Of a DNA stretch of 64,000 nt, positions 37,740-50,635 are shown in pieces. The stretch is from Phocoena phocoena (taxonomy: Eukaryota; Chordata; Mammalia; Artiodactyla; Phocoenidae). The stretch lies in assembly GCF_963924675.1 (NCBI RefSeq), contig NC_089238.1, positions 25,029,815-25,093,814 on the forward strand. The letters are read 5' to 3'. The notes beneath the pieces were generated by a model. It did no database searches, had not been told where the DNA came from, and saw nothing but the letters and a program-made list of their open reading frames with translations. The translations under genes were made by a program, and so were the position numbers. Each line of letters starts with the position of its first letter. Positions within the stretch are counted from its first letter, which is position 1.

Positions 37740-38580
37740 AACTTTGAAAGCTGCTCAAGTCCCTCATCCTGTAGAAAGAACTCCCTGACCTGGCCCTCCC
37801 TGGCCCTTCTCTTCTCTAGTCTGTCAGACTACAGTATCAACATCCAAAATCTAACCACTTCTCACACACATACACACCCCACTTCTACAACCATGGCCCA
37901 AAGACCATCATCTGTCCCAGGGACTGTTTGCTGTGGCCTCCTCCTGTTGTCCCTGCTCCCACCCTCCATCCCCTACAGTCTCTTCTCAGTACAGTAGCCA
38001 TCATGACCCTTTGCAGTGTAAGTCAGATCCTGTCACTCTTCTGCTCAAAACTACCCAGAGGATCCCGTCTCGATCTGAGTGGAAGCCCAGGTCCTAACGA
38101 TGGCTGACAGGTCTTGGCACTATCGCTTCCCCACCCTCCTTATCTCTGAGCTCTCTCCTCCTCTCCTTCTCACTTACTCACTCTGGCCTCTTTGCTGTGC
38201 TCTTGCTTCAGGGCCCTTGCACAGGCTGTTACCTCTGCCTCTCAAGCTCTTCTCAAATCTGCAATGTTCACTCTCTCACCTCCTTCAAGTAATTGCTCCA
38301 ATGGCACCTTCTCGGTGAGCCCTACCCTACCTGCTTTTAAAATTGTAATCTGACCTCTCCCCAAATTCAGATTTCCTGTAGCTCCTCTGTCTTTTCCACA
38401 GTACTTATTACCTTCAGTCATGCTGTGTAATTTACTTGTATATCATGCTTCTTGCTTGTGGTCTCCATTAGAATATAAGTTCCACAGGGGTAAGGATCCT
38501 TATCTTTTTTGTTCACGGACATATCTGCAGTTCCTAGAACAATGCCTGGCACATAATAGGCACTCAGTAAATGTTGAATG
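37740..38580 (-). repeat. L2 fragment, antisense, long
   Basis: It follows the reversed L2 3' region for about 800 bases: ATCCTGTCACTCTTCTGCTC, GGGCCCTTGCACAGGCTGTT, TATAAGTTCCACAGGGGTAA and AATGCCTGGCACATAATAGG. It is the best preserved L2 copy in the window. Confidence 0.75.
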
Positions 38581-38649
38581 AATGAACACGTTCTGAATTT
38601 CAGTGGAAAAAGTTACCAAACTATGACTCAATGTTACATAAACATTCAG

Positions 38650-39031
38650 CGACATACTGTTTTTGGTATCAGGGTGATGCTGACCTCGTAGAATGAGTTT
38701 GGAAATGTTCCCTTCTCTGCAATTTTTTGAAATAGTTTAAGATAGGTGTTAACTCTTCTCTAAATGTTTGGTAGAACTCACCTGTGAAGCCATCTGGTCC
38801 TGGACTTTTGTTTGTTAGGTGTTTATTGATTACTGATTCAAGTTCATTACTGATAATTTGATCTGTTCATATTTTCTATTTCTTCCTTGTTCAGTCTTGG
38901 AAGATTGTACATTTCTAGGAATTTGTCCATTTCTTCTAGGTTGTCCATTTTATTGACGTATACTTGTTTATAGTAATCTCTTATGATCCTTTGTATTTCT
39001 GTGGTGTTGATTGTAACATCTTTTTAACTTC

Positions 39032-39038
<7 letters not shown>
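38650..39038 (-). repeat. L1 ORF2 fragment, antisense (left part)
   Basis: TCTGGTCCTGGACTTTTGTT, AATTTGTCCATTTCTTCTAG and TAATCTCTTATGATCCTTTG are reverse-strand L1 ORF2 text. The element continues after the SINE at 39039-39261. Confidence 0.8.
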
Positions 39039-39071
<33 letters not shown>

Positions 39072-39261
39072 ACGTGGGCCTCTCAATGTTGTGGCCTCTC
39101 CCGTTGCGGAGCACAGGCTCCAGACGCGCAGGCTCAGCGGCCATGGCTCACGGGCCCAGCCGCCGCTCTGCGGCATGTGGGGTCCTCCGGGACCGGGGCA
39201 CGAATCCGTGTCCCCTGCATCGGCAGGCGGACTCTCAACCACTGCGCCACCAGGGAAGCCC
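39039..39261 (-). mobile_element. CHR-type SINE nested in an L1
   Basis: A long T-run is followed by GCTGTACGTGGGCCTCTCAA and ends CCACCAGGGAAGCC. The duplication ACTTCTGATTTT flanks it (39027-39038 and 39262-39273). It sits inside an antisense L1 fragment and is therefore younger. Confidence 0.92.
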
Positions 39262-39273
39262 ACTTCTGATTTT

Positions 39274-39440
39274 ATTGTTATGGGCCTTCTCTCTTTTTTC
39301 TTGATGAGTCTGGCTAAAGATTTATCAGTTTTGTTTATCTTTTCAAAGAACCAGCTCTTAGTTTCGTTGATCTTTTCTATTGTTTTTTTAGTCTCTTTTT
39401 AAAATTTATTTCTGCTCTAATCTTTATGATTTCCTCCCTT
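39274..39440 (-). repeat. L1 ORF2 fragment, antisense (right part)
   Basis: CTGGCTAAAGATTTATCAGT, CAAAGAACCAGCTCTTAGTT and TTATGATTTCCTCCCTTCTA continue the L1 ORF2 text interrupted by the SINE. Confidence 0.78.
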
Positions 39441-39636
39441 CTACTAACTTTGGGTTTTGTATTTACCTTTAATTAATTTAAATTTAAATAAAAGCATGTT
39501 GTTTCTTTACTGGACAGCTGAGCTCTAAACCACTAACTAATAGTGCATCTTAGATGTACCTGTCCGAGTGGCAAAGAGTTCTTTAACTCTTTGTTATAAC
39601 TGTTATTTAAAGATGCATCTTCATGAGATTCCCTGA

Positions 39637-39726
39637 AATGATGCAGTCCACAAACTTGATGTCTTTCAAACAATGCCATCCATAACTTATGGAACGTATG
39701 CCTCTCTGATTTCAAAGTTCTCTCAG
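39637..39726 (+). repeat. 90-bp dispersed repeat, copy 2
   Basis: The partner of 36661-36750, in the same orientation, 2.9 kb away. This copy is followed at once by ACAAAAAAAAAAAAAA, like a retroposed poly(A) end, while copy 1 is not. Flanking words GCATGTTGT (about 39493) and GTATGTTGT (about 39744) might be a worn target-site duplication. Confidence 0.8.
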
Positions 39727-39939
39727 ACAAAAAAAAAAAAAAGGGTATGTTGTCCAAATGCATTATGTTCTTTTTTGTTGAAAAAGAAATGGAGGATCAA
39801 AATGTTCTGACTCTAATTTTTTTCTTATTTAAGAGCATAATTGTGTAAGATAAAAATAAAGAAAAGCTAATGACAAGAGGTAGAGCGTGACCCTGCAGGT
39901 TCAGGTAAAAATCACAGTTACATTTCTATTGATTTTTGA

Positions 39940-40880
39940 ATTGTATTTTTTTTATTTTGGAAACTTGAAAAAATGTAAAACTATTTTTTTTTAAGGGGGG
40001 AAGGAGCAACCAGCAATATTCCTACCACCTGGAATTAATCACTGGCATATTTGATCCAGTCTTCTTTCTATGTATATAATATATTTTTTAATTATACAAA
40101 TTATATATGAGTGAATTCTCCCTTTAAAAAAATAGCATCTTATTGAGTTTAAATTCCTTTGCCTATCCATCCAGCCATAGTCTCCTTCCCTTACTCTCTG
40201 ATTTTTCAGCTTCATGCATTTTTGCTGCATTTAAATCTATATTAGTGTCCCTAACTATTAAATCAAATGAACATACCACAGTTTTAGGTACCCATTCTCT
40301 TGCAGATGGATATTTAAGTTACATCCGGTTTATTTCAAATAATGCTGCAACGACTGTCCTTGTTCATATTCTCTAGTGTGTCTACACAAGTGTTTCTCTA
40401 GGACAAACAATTTTAAGATCATAGGATTTGCTTATTTTCCCTTTCACTAGGTACTTAATACCTCCAAACTGGCTCTGCCATTTATAACTCCCACCAGGGG
40501 AATGAAAGCATTCATTTTCCCACACTTACGCCAACATCTGATATTGACCAACTTAAAGTTTTGCTCATCTAAAACAGGTAATAGCTTCTTGTGGTTTCAA
40601 TTTGTGTTCCCCTAATTCCTAGTGAGCTTTCTCATCCATGTTTATTATCCACTTGAAATTCCTTTTCTGTGAAAGTCTTGACTTCATCATTTATGGTTTC
40701 TTCCTATTGAGTTATCTTATTGACTTGTAGGATTTCTTTATAATTTCTGCTTAACAATCTTTTGTTTACTAAATATGTTGTGAATATTTGTTCCCTATCT
40801 ATAACTTGTCTTTTACCCTTTTTATGATTTATTTTGTCATACATTTTAAGTTTTAGACTCTAACAGTGGCTTCTAACAGC
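39940..40880 (-). repeat. Old L1 3'-region fragment, antisense
   Basis: AATAATGCTGCAACGACTGT, TTCTCTAGGACAAACAATTT and TTGACTTGTAGGATTTCTTT are typical reversed text of older mammalian L1 3' ends. A similar fragment occurs at 44400-45580. Confidence 0.6.
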
Positions 40881-41329
40881 CTTTACTCATTCTTGTTGAA
40901 TGGTTTGCAAGTCTTACTGGATCTTCACGTGTTAAGTTCTAGGAAAAGAAACAAAAGCTGACATATATGACTTGGTGATTTATTGGCTGACTGCAATTTC
41001 TAGGAAAAAAATATTTCCTTGTGCATATTTATAGCATTTTCCTTAAGGGACAAAGTTCATTTTTATGTCATCGTGAATGTTTTGTTGTTGTGATAATGAT
41101 CTTTTGATATCTAATAATAAAATGTTGACAGTGGTAAAATCCTTGTAATAGATTTTAAAGCAAGGGTTGATTTTGCCTTTCATTGTATACTCTAAAATTA
41201 GAGTGTTTTTTTCTGGGCTCTTTTCCTTTTCTACTTATTGGGTTCCGCTATCTATAATTATGCTGCAAGTGATTTTAGATGTTTAAAAATTATTTTAAAT
41301 AACATACCTTTTCAGACAGAAATCATGCA

Positions 41330-41565
41330 GACTGGAACTAGTCCACCAGGTTTGAATCCCAGCTCTACCACCTATTACCTAGAAACCTTAGGCAAATCAC
41401 TTCCATTCTTTGTTTCTCAGTTTCCGCAACTGTAAAATGGGTCGTAATACCACAAGCCTCTTGCGACCAGTGTGAAGGTTAAATGAGTCGTAACACGTCA
41501 GAACATCCTCGAGCCGTGGTTGGCACAGAGAAAGTACACTACAGATGAGGACAGTCGTCCTTCAA
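41330..41565 (+). repeat. MIR element, sense
   Basis: AGGTTTGAATCCCAGCTCTA, CTTAGGCAAATCACTTCC, CAACTGTAAAATGGGTCGTA and GAAGGTTAAATGAGTCG follow MIR nearly throughout. Confidence 0.78.
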
Positions 41566-41769
41566 ATATTTCAAGATTCTTGTAATGAGGAAAAACACTG
41601 TAAACTTAACACTCTCTGAAAAGTGTACAGAAGTTAAAGAGCAGCTAATTTCTCTAATTGTCATGTTATATTCCATTAGTGATACAGAAAAACGGACAAA
41701 TACAAACACTCCAGAGAACAGCTGATCAACGCAGAACTATCTTTTTTAAATTCTCCATGACACACTTTT

Positions 41770-42088
41770 TTTTTTTTTTTTTTTTTTTTGGTTGCGTTGA
41801 GTCTTTGTTGCTGCGCACAGGCTTTCTCTGGTTGCGGCGAGCAGGGGCTACTCTTCACTGCAGTGCGCGGGCTACTCATTGCAGTGACTTCTCGTTGCGG
41901 AGCACGGGCTCTAAGCGCGGGGACTTCAGTAGTTGTGGCTTGCGGTCTCTAGAGCGCATGCTCAGTACTTGTGGTGCACGGGGCTTAGTTGCTCCGCGGC
42001 ATGTGGGATCTTCCCAGACCAGGGCGCGAACCCGTGTCCCCTGCATTGGCAGGCAGATTCTTAACCACTGTGCCACCAGGGAAGCCCC
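41770..42088 (-). mobile_element. Longer CHR-type SINE (about 320 bp)
   Basis: The 5' head (reversed: TGTGCCACCAGGGAAGCCCC) is the same as in the short SINEs, but the body contains several related modules like GTTGCGGCGAGCAGGGGCTA and CTCGTTGCGGAGCACGGGCT, so the element is about 100 bases longer. It is flanked by CCATGACACACTTTT / CCATGACACGCTTTT (41755-41769 and 42089-42103). It is probably a different subfamily. Confidence 0.9.
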
Positions 42089-42103
42089 CCATGACACGCT
42101 TTT

Positions 42104-44399
42104 AACCACCCAAGCTCAGTGCTTGACTACTCCAAACACTTAAAAATCAACAATTTAAAAACCAAAAAAAACAAAAGATATAACCTTGTACCACATCTCC
42201 AAAAGTCTGGCTCTTTACAAGTGCAATTGTACGGTTATCTGTGTAAATATTTGTTCACTTCTTCCTCCCCCACTAGCCTGTAAGCCCCATGAAGTCCAAG
42301 GCAAAGTAGATGCCGAATGAATATTGGTTAAATTCACTTATTAATATGTATTTAGAGTCAGTTTGGTGGACCCTTTGTTCTCATCAAACGTTTTGTAATT
42401 TGTTCTGCCCGCAGTTCCTGGCCAAACGCCCTTCCACCAGCTTACCAGAGAGTGCTGGTTTGAGTGAGAAGAGCTGAGTTTGAGACCTGACCCCCCCACA
42501 CACACATACACAAATGGACCAGTAATTGACATAACCTCCCAACACTTCAGTTTTTTCAACTATAGGGGAGATGTGATGTAAAAATGTAGGGCTTTTAAAT
42601 GTTGAAAGTGGAATTTCATCAGAAATTCCTTTGAGGACAGCACTGGATCTTAAAATGAAGACTGATGTATACACATGACAAAATATGAACTTGAAATATT
42701 TTATGTTTGCAATTTACACTCTCTCCTTACCTTGGTCAGTCATTCTGAAACAAGTTTGCTCCTCCCCACCCTCCCCAGCTCCTCCATTCCAGAAGGATGC
42801 AGTACTGAGCTGTGATGTTTTCAGAAGTGTTTTCTGAGCATTGGTAGCTTAACTAGAAGCGTCCTCTCTATTTTGTTCTTGCTATTGCATATGGGATAAC
42901 TGCTTTCACCTGTTAACCCCCGAGCAGAAAATCTGCCTGCCGAACAATAGCTTGCAAACACAGCACAGCACTCTGTGTGTGAGGCATAAAGGAGTCAGTG
43001 GGCAGGGCGTGGGGTCAGCCTGCTGTCGGGGGCAGGCTGGTTTTTGTTGGCACGTCCCTTTTGTGAAGGATGTAGTCCTTGTTCTACAGTCTGTACCAGG
43101 CTGCACATCATCTCTTTACTTGCTATCCTTGAACTAACGGGGTATTTTCCCCCAGCCATAAATGGGTTGGTGTGAGATAAGCTTCTCCTGCTGAGGGAAT
43201 CACTTCTGCACCGAGTCCTCTTTGTTAATCTTTTGCAAAATAAGTCAGTTTTCTGTCGAAGAGAAAGCAATCATTAATTTTTCATAAGAGCAGCAAAGTT
43301 GTGAATAGCAGAGGACCTCTTGAATAAAGAGCTTAGAGGTTCCAAAGAGAGACAAATAACAAAGCCCAGGGGAAAAAGAAAAAATATATTCTTTCTTATA
43401 CTATTTATCATCCTCCCCCAACGCCGTCTGCCCTGTTAAGAAGGAAGAGGCCATTTATGCAAGCTAACAGTTCTTCAAATCTCATGAACCTTAATTTTAA
43501 TCCTTATCAGTACCTTTTTAAATGAATAATACAGTGACCTTCAGCTTTGTCCTATATTATGTGAGGTTGATTTGTAAAGACGGCTTTAGTTTTTTAAATT
43601 AAGGCAGAAGCTATATGTATTCTACTCAATTCTAGCATTAGAGTTATCCCAAGTGTGGCATTTATGTTCTTTCTTTTCTTTGGTATAAATAAATATCAAA
43701 GTAGGAAGACCAGTGTGAACTCTACAAGGAATAATAAACTAAAATAATATGGCATCGATTTTGTTCAAGGTGTCTAAATGCATTTTTATGATTGTGTATG
43801 TTTATAGCTTCACACAAGTGACATGAATTCTGGGCAATTAAAAAGGGCATGAATTTTAAGACATTTAGGAAGAGGATCTGCTTTCTAATAGCTCTGCATT
43901 TTACCAAGTTGTGGTTCATGAGGAAAACACTGCAGATTTCAGACCTCCACCTTGTAGAGTTATTGCCATTTTGTATTGTTTTACAGTATTATTATCAGGA
44001 GACGACATTAGGGGGCTGTATTTTGGCTGCTGAAGTGCTGTGTGTGGATATAACAATTTAATAAAGAAGCCCAGGGATTCTGTTACAATGCATGTGTATT
44101 TTCTTTTTGAATTTTCTCCAGCCAAAGGTTCTTTGGGTCTTGTCAGTGAGGTCTCAACCTTTTGTCGTACTGAATGAGGGAGACATGGACCCCAGGAGCC
44201 TGAGAGCCTGGCAAGTTCACAGATTCCTTTACGAAGGGAGGGGACCCCCATGTGGACAGCCTTCCACATAATGAATTAATACAATTGATTCTCTCATGAA
44301 TTTCAATAAAATAATAGACACACCCTATACTGCTGGCCTCACTTCTCTGTCCTTTCTCTCAGTCCTTCTTAGGGCATTACTGCTATTCTTTTAAACTTT
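42104..44399. other. Intergenic sequence without recognised genes
   Basis: No gene or confident repeat was recognised. Short open frames of up to 117 codons occur. A CA run with a C-tract lies at about 42490-42511. Low-complexity A- and T-runs are scattered. Confidence 0.45.
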
Positions 44400-45580
44400 T
44401 TTTTGGTTTTATCTAAATTATTCAAGTAATACATAAAAATCAACTCCTTAAAAAAATTAAAACATTACAGATCAGTGAAAGTCACCTTGGGCCCCTACCA
44501 CCAATACAGGTTCCTATTGCCCTCCACTCTCCCAGTAACCATGATCGGTTTAATCTGTATCCTCTGAAATGGTTTTCATACTTTTAAGCATGGTACCTGT
44601 GATTCAATAGCATTAAGCAACTAGACAGCATTGTTTTTAAAAGATTTTTCCCCTATGTCAGTATAATATTGTATGTCTCTTTCTGCAGGTAGCTTTTTCA
44701 CTCGTTAATCTTTCTTGGAGACCTTTTCATGTTAATCCATATAGATTGACTTCATTTGTTTTAATTGCTTCATAACATCTCATGGTATGCCTGTGCTGTA
44801 GTTATTTCGCTTTTCTCGCATACAGGGGCACTTAATTGTTTTTCCAGTTTTCCACTATTAAAAATGCTGCAGTAGTGTGTGACTTCTTGGGCACAGAAGT
44901 GCTTCTCTAGGTTTATACCTACAGGTGGAAATGCTGGGCCACAGAATATGCACATTTTACAGTTTAACAGACTGGGCCAACTTCCTCTTCACACTGGAGA
45001 TACCAATCGACGAGCAGGGGACGAGGGTTGGTGTCTTCTGCATCCTCACCAACTCTTAATATTGTCAGACATTGGTAATTGCAATCATTGTTGCTTTTGC
45101 TGTGGTCATCCGTTTACAATGCTTGGTGTCAGTTTATTTATCTCTTGTAAAAATAAAATACAGTGTGTGTGTGTGTGAAAAAAAATATATTGTCAGACAT
45201 TAAAACGTGTGCTACTTTAATGGGTGCAAAATGGTGTCTTGTTATTTTAATGTACGTTTCTCTTATTACTAATAAGGTTGAACCGCTTGTTTTATGTTTA
45301 TTGGCTGTTGGCATCTTCTCCCTATAATTTGCTTATTTCATACACTTTGACCGTTTTTCCGTTGGGTTATTTGTCTTATTGATTTGTAGGAGTCTTATGT
45401 GTGGATATGTGTGTGTACACACATATATATAAGCAATATAGATACTCTATTGTAATCTTTTATCTGTTAGACATGTTGCAGTCTCCCAGAACATGGCCTG
45501 TGTTTCAATTTGTTTATAATATCTTTTTGTCACCATTGTTTCTGTAACTTATTTTTCTCAATCTTATTTTTCTTTTCCTC
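44400..45580 (-). repeat. Old L1 3'-region fragment, antisense
   Basis: AGACCTTTTCATGTTAATCC, AAATGCTGCAGTAGTGTGTG and CATCCTCACCAACTCTTAAT are reversed text of older L1 3' ends. A (TG)n run lies at about 45162-45177. Confidence 0.62.
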
Positions 45581-47555
45581 AGACTTCTTTGTAAACATGC
45601 AGTGATTATCATCCTGAGCTTATTGTATGCTGGTTACATTTACCAATAATCGTATTCAGATGAGGTTTAGAGCTGAGACTTCCATGGTGACCTTGCTGCC
45701 ATCTACCATCCACAGCTGTAGGAGAGGCTCATGCGGGAAAGAGTTGTGACTGGTACTAAAATCCATTTGCAGCCGCTTAGCTTTGATGTGAAACTTCTCT
45801 TCCACATGTTTATCTGGGTTGAGGGCTTGAAGTTTGAGGAAACATGTATGTGGAGCTAGTGAGTGCAATCATATATGGGAGTTGGTTTTTTTTTTTTTTT
45901 TAAGTATAACTGGAAAGGGGAAAAAAAACCCAGCTCAGCAGTTTACCTGCCATCCACTTTTCAGAAACTATGGGCCCACACCTCCCAAGGCCATATTCTA
46001 GGTTTTATTGTACACTTCAAATTGGGATATATGTCACAACAGCTGCATTTAACTGGGAGATTATTAAAAAAGCATGAGCAAATTCAGAGTTTTTCACCCA
46101 GAAATTGCTGTCCATGTTCAGCTAAATGAGACCATTCTTCCCTTCATGTTTCTCTGTCCCGCAAGTAGCCATATTCAGAAGGTAAGCCGGGACAGAGCTT
46201 TGATAGACTGGAGTTCCCCAAACCTCAGTGATTTGGAAAACACCTTTTCAAAGATTGCCATAACTTTCCTCCTGTGCTATTATTTACTTAACATTCTTCT
46301 TCAATCACCTAATTTTTAATTGTAAATAAGTTTATTTAAAAGGATAAATTTAAACTTTGTCCCTACCACAAATGTTTCACTTGTCATATATAAGATAGAC
46401 AGTAACCATGGAAATAAATACAAACAATAATTTTGTAGTAGTGAAATACTCTGAGGCTGAGGTCTGCTATCTCTCGATTAAAAGGGAGATTTAGTAACTA
46501 TTACAGAGAGAAAGGTGTTAAATACATAACAGTACAAACTAAGATTTTCTTAATAGAATTAAGAGAGAATTGAAAACGGAATAAATTTCTTTAGTTTGGG
46601 AGAGAGTGTATGACATTCTCCACCACCCACTTCCCTAGTAATTCTGAAGTCAAGTTGTCTCTTCCTCCAAAACAACTGCCTTTGTCCCATCTCCCCTTAG
46701 AGTGCATTTGATTGAACGCATCATCTCAGGATGAGTTGACTGATGTACAGAGCTTGGGTGTGAGGTCACTGCTCTGTGTATCCAGATCATATACTCTAGT
46801 GGATTTAGCTTAGTCCTAGATCAGTTGGCTTCATATATAAGCACTGTTCCATCCAGAAAGGCTGTTTGTCAAGGGAGCATGAGAGGGGGGTGGGGGGAGA
46901 GAGAGACAGAGAGGGAGAGAAGAACTACATTCAGTGGAATCCATGCATATTTTAGGAAGAAAACAACTGCCTACTGGCCGTACCATAGGATATAATGGCC
47001 ATATTTTGAAAAGTGCAGCCATGTTACTCTAGAATCCACTTAACTTGCTCCACTTAACTTGCTTTGGGCTCTGATGTCAATATGTACCCATCGTATTTTT
47101 AAAGTAGTATTTTGAAATCATGCATGTGGTTTAAAAAATTAAGTAATACAAATAAGACTTTTAAATGATTGCATTTATTTTCTATCCCACCATCCTCTTC
47201 CTCCAAGCATACTCCCTGAGGCAGCCGATTTTAACCCATTCTATTTATTAGGCCTTCTGGTGGAAAGCTCCACATTTCTATGTAATACGCTCATACATTT
47301 ATTTGATAATTTACCATAGTTTCTTGCTGTGTTAGATGAGAAATTAATTAGCGCCATCACCACTTCCCTTTTCCTCTTGCTTCATTATGTTTTGACTGTT
47401 GAGAAGTCTAATGCCAGTGTGATTTTCAGTCCTTTATGGGTGATCGGTTTATGCCCTGTGGAAACTTTTAGGATTCTCTCATTATTTTTATGGTTCTGAC
47501 ATTTCAAAATGATGCACAAGATTTTACGCCTAAGTGTTTCAGATTTTTGTAAAGA
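45581..47555. other. Intergenic sequence without recognised genes
   Basis: No gene was recognised. There is a T-run at about 45887-45901 and a purine tract with G-runs and GAGA repeats at about 46885-46920. Part of 47100-47555 may belong to the L1 relic that follows, but I could not match it. Confidence 0.4.
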
Positions 47556-47559
47556 TGTC

Positions 47560-50500
47560 AATTCACTTATCTTCAGTAATTTCTCAGTATTTCATCTTTT
47601 AATGGTGTTATAAATTTTTTTAAATTTCAATTTCTGATGATTCATTGTTAGCTTATACAAATAAAATTGACTTTTGCATAGTGACCTTATATCTTGCAAC
47701 CTTGTTAAACTCACTTATTAGTTACAGAAGCATTTTTGTACATTATATTGGATTCTCTACATTGACAATCATGTTATCTGTAAATAAAGACAGTTTTCGT
47801 TCTTCTTTCCAATCTAGACTTTTATTTCTTTTACTTATTCTATTGGCTAGAAACCCTGGCGTGCTATTGAACAGAAGTGAGAGTGGACATCTTTGTCTTG
47901 TTTCTGATCTTAGGGGGAAACATTCACCCTGTTAGTGTTAAGTATGATGTTAGCGTATATTTTTTGTAGATGCCCTTTATCATATTGGGGAAGTTCCCTT
48001 TAATTCCTACTTTATTGAGAGCTCTTATCAGAAATGTATGTTAGATTTTGTCAAAGCCTTTTCTGTATCTATTAAGATGACAATATTTTTTTTTTCTTTA
48101 CACCTTGTTAACATAGTGAATTGTATTGATCAACTTTTGAATGTTAAACAACTTCGGATTCCTGGGATAAACTCTACTTTGTCATGATGTATTATACTTT
48201 TTATATGTTATTGCTTTGATTTGCTAAAATTTTGTTTCGAATTTTTCTACATTTGTGAAGGATGTTGTTCTGTTTTCTTTGCTTGTAAAGTCTTTGTCTA
48301 GTTTTGGTATTGGGGCAATGCTGATCTCATAAAATAAATTGGAAAATATTCCCCAACTCTTTCCAATTTCCTGGAAGAGTTGTGTAGAGTTGATATGATT
48401 TCTTCCTTAATAGTTTATATAATTAACCAGTGAAGAAGCCATATGGCCTGGAGTTTTCTTCATGGGAAGACTTTTTTATTTAAAAATTCTTTAATAGATA
48501 CAGGACTGTTAGATTGTCCATTTCTTCTTGAGTGTGTTTTGATAGTTTGTGTCTTTAAGGGAATTTGTCCATTTCATCTAACTTGTCAGATTCGTTGGCA
48601 TAAAGTTCTTCACAATATCCCCCCTTATTATCTTTTTAGCATCTGTAGAGTATATAGTGATGTCACTTCTCTCAGATCTATTATCGGAAATTCTGTCTTC
48701 CCGTTCTTTTTTTTTTTTTTTTTTTTCCTGAAAAGACTGGCTACAGGTTAATCAATTTTATTGATATTTTTAAAAAACAAGCTTTTGGTCTCATTGGGGT
48801 TTTCTCCTATTGTTTTTCTTTTTTTTTTTTTTTTTTCCGGTACGCGGGCCTCTCACTGTTGTGGCCTCTCCCGTTGTGGAGCACAGGCTCCGGACGTGCA
48901 GGCTCAGCGGCCATGGCTCACGGGCCCAGCCGCTCTGCGGCATGTGGGATCCTCCCGGACCGGGGCACGAACCCGTGTCCCCTGCATCGGCAGGCGGACT
49001 CTCAACCACTGCACCACCAGGGAAGCCCCTGTTTTTCTTTTTTTATGTCATTGTCTTCTGTTCTTATCTTTATTATTTCCTTCCTTCTACATACTTAAAG
49101 TTTAACTTGCTCTTTCTTTTTAAGTTTTTTAAGTAGGAAGCTGAGATTTTTCTTCCTTTCTAGCACACGCAGCTGTGTACTATAAATTTCCCCCTGTGTA
49201 CTTCTTTAGTGGCATCTCAAATTATGATATGTTGCTATTTTGATTTTCATTCAGTTAAAAAATACTTTCTAAATTCATTTCTGAATTCATCCTTGGCCGA
49301 TGAGTTACTGAAAAGCATGTTATTTTGTTTCCAAATATTTGAGTATTTTCTAGAGATCTTTCTGTTGTTGATTTTTTATTTAATTCCATTATGATCAGAG
49401 AATATACTTTGTGTGATTGGAATCCTTTCTAATTTACTGAGGCTTCTTTTATAGCCTACAATATGGTCTATCCTTGTAAATGTCTGTGAGCTCATGAAAA
49501 GATTGTTCATTCTGCTATTGTTGAGTAAAATGTTCTATAATATCAATTAGATAAGTTGTTTGATAGTGTTGGTTAAATATTCTATTTCCTTATTGATTTT
49601 TCTGTCTATTTGGTCTATATATCAAGACAGGAGTATCAAAATACCTTACTATGTTTGTGGAGTAGTCTATATGTATCTTCTTGTAATTATTCCAGTTTTT
49701 GTTTCTTGTATTTTGAAGCTCTGTTATTAGGTACATAAACATTTATAACTTATGATTGTTATGTCCTTTTGATGAATTGATCCCCTTATCATTAGGAAAG
49801 GACATTCTTCATCCCAGGTAATAGTCATTGCTCTGAATTCTCCTTTGTTTGACATTAATATAGCTCTCTTTTGATTGGTGTTAGCGTGGTATTTTTTTTA
49901 ATCCTTCAAACTTTTAACTTATTTCTGCCATTATATTTGGGGTGTGTTACTTATAGACAACATATAGTTGGGTCTTTCTTTTTTTATTCAGTCTCTGTCT
50001 TTTAATTATGGCATTTAGACCATGTATATTTAATGTGATAAGGCTTAAGTGCTATTTGTTTTCTGTTTGTTCCATCCTCTCTTTGTTCCTTTTTTCTCTT
50101 TTCTTGCTTTATTTTGGATTACTTGAATATTTTCTACAATTCCATTTTGTGTCGTTTATTGGCTTATCAGCTATAACTCTTTGTTATTTTAGTTAGTACT
50201 TCAGAGCATGTGTGTGTGTGTGTAGTTTACCAGTCTGCCTTCAAGTGATTTTATGCTATTTCACATATAGTATAACAATCTTGCAATAGTATATTTCTGT
50301 TTCTCCCCCTTCAACCTTTTTTTTGCCACTATTGCCATACATTTAACTTCTACAGATGTTACAAATCCCACATTATGTTATTATTTTTGTTACAACAGTT
50401 ATCTTTTAAAGAGGTTTTAATTAGGGGCAAAATTTATTTATGTACCCATTTCAGTGTTCTTCATTCATTTGTGTAGATTCCGATTTCCATCTGATATCAT

Positions 50501-50635
50501 TTCCTTCTGCTTAAAGGATTTTCTTTAGTATTTCTTTCAGTGCAGTCTGCTGGTGATGAATTATTTTAGCTTTTGTATGTCTGAAAAAGTCTTTATTTAC
50601 CTTTTTTAAAGAAATTATAATGTCAGATTTTCTTG
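47560..50635 (-). repeat. Old L1, antisense: ORF2 region
   Basis: About 3 kb of reverse-strand L1 ORF2 text: ATCTTGCAACCTTGTTAAAC, TTTGTCTTGTTTCTGATCTT, GATTTTGTCAAAGCCTTTTC and ATTATGATCAGAGAATATAC, broken by many stops and by a SINE at 48826-49029. The 5' part of the same element continues after a later insertion, at about 52100-53590. Its 3' end was not found, so the element is truncated there. Confidence 0.8.
48826..49029 (-). mobile_element. CHR-type SINE nested in the old L1
   Basis: A T-run is followed by CCGGTACGCGGGCCTCTCAC and ends CACCAGGGAAGCCCC. The T-rich target TGTTTTTCTTTTTT is repeated at 48811 and 49030. It interrupts L1 ORF2 text and is younger. Confidence 0.9.

Noticed and set aside
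48761..49136. Arg/Gly/Pro-rich open frames of 70-115 codons that recur with nearly the same protein text in at least six places (also near 814, 29372, 36844, 38964, 55019)
   Set aside because: They are translations of the GC-rich SINE body, which is open in several frames. The recurrence is due to the SINE, not to a gene family.
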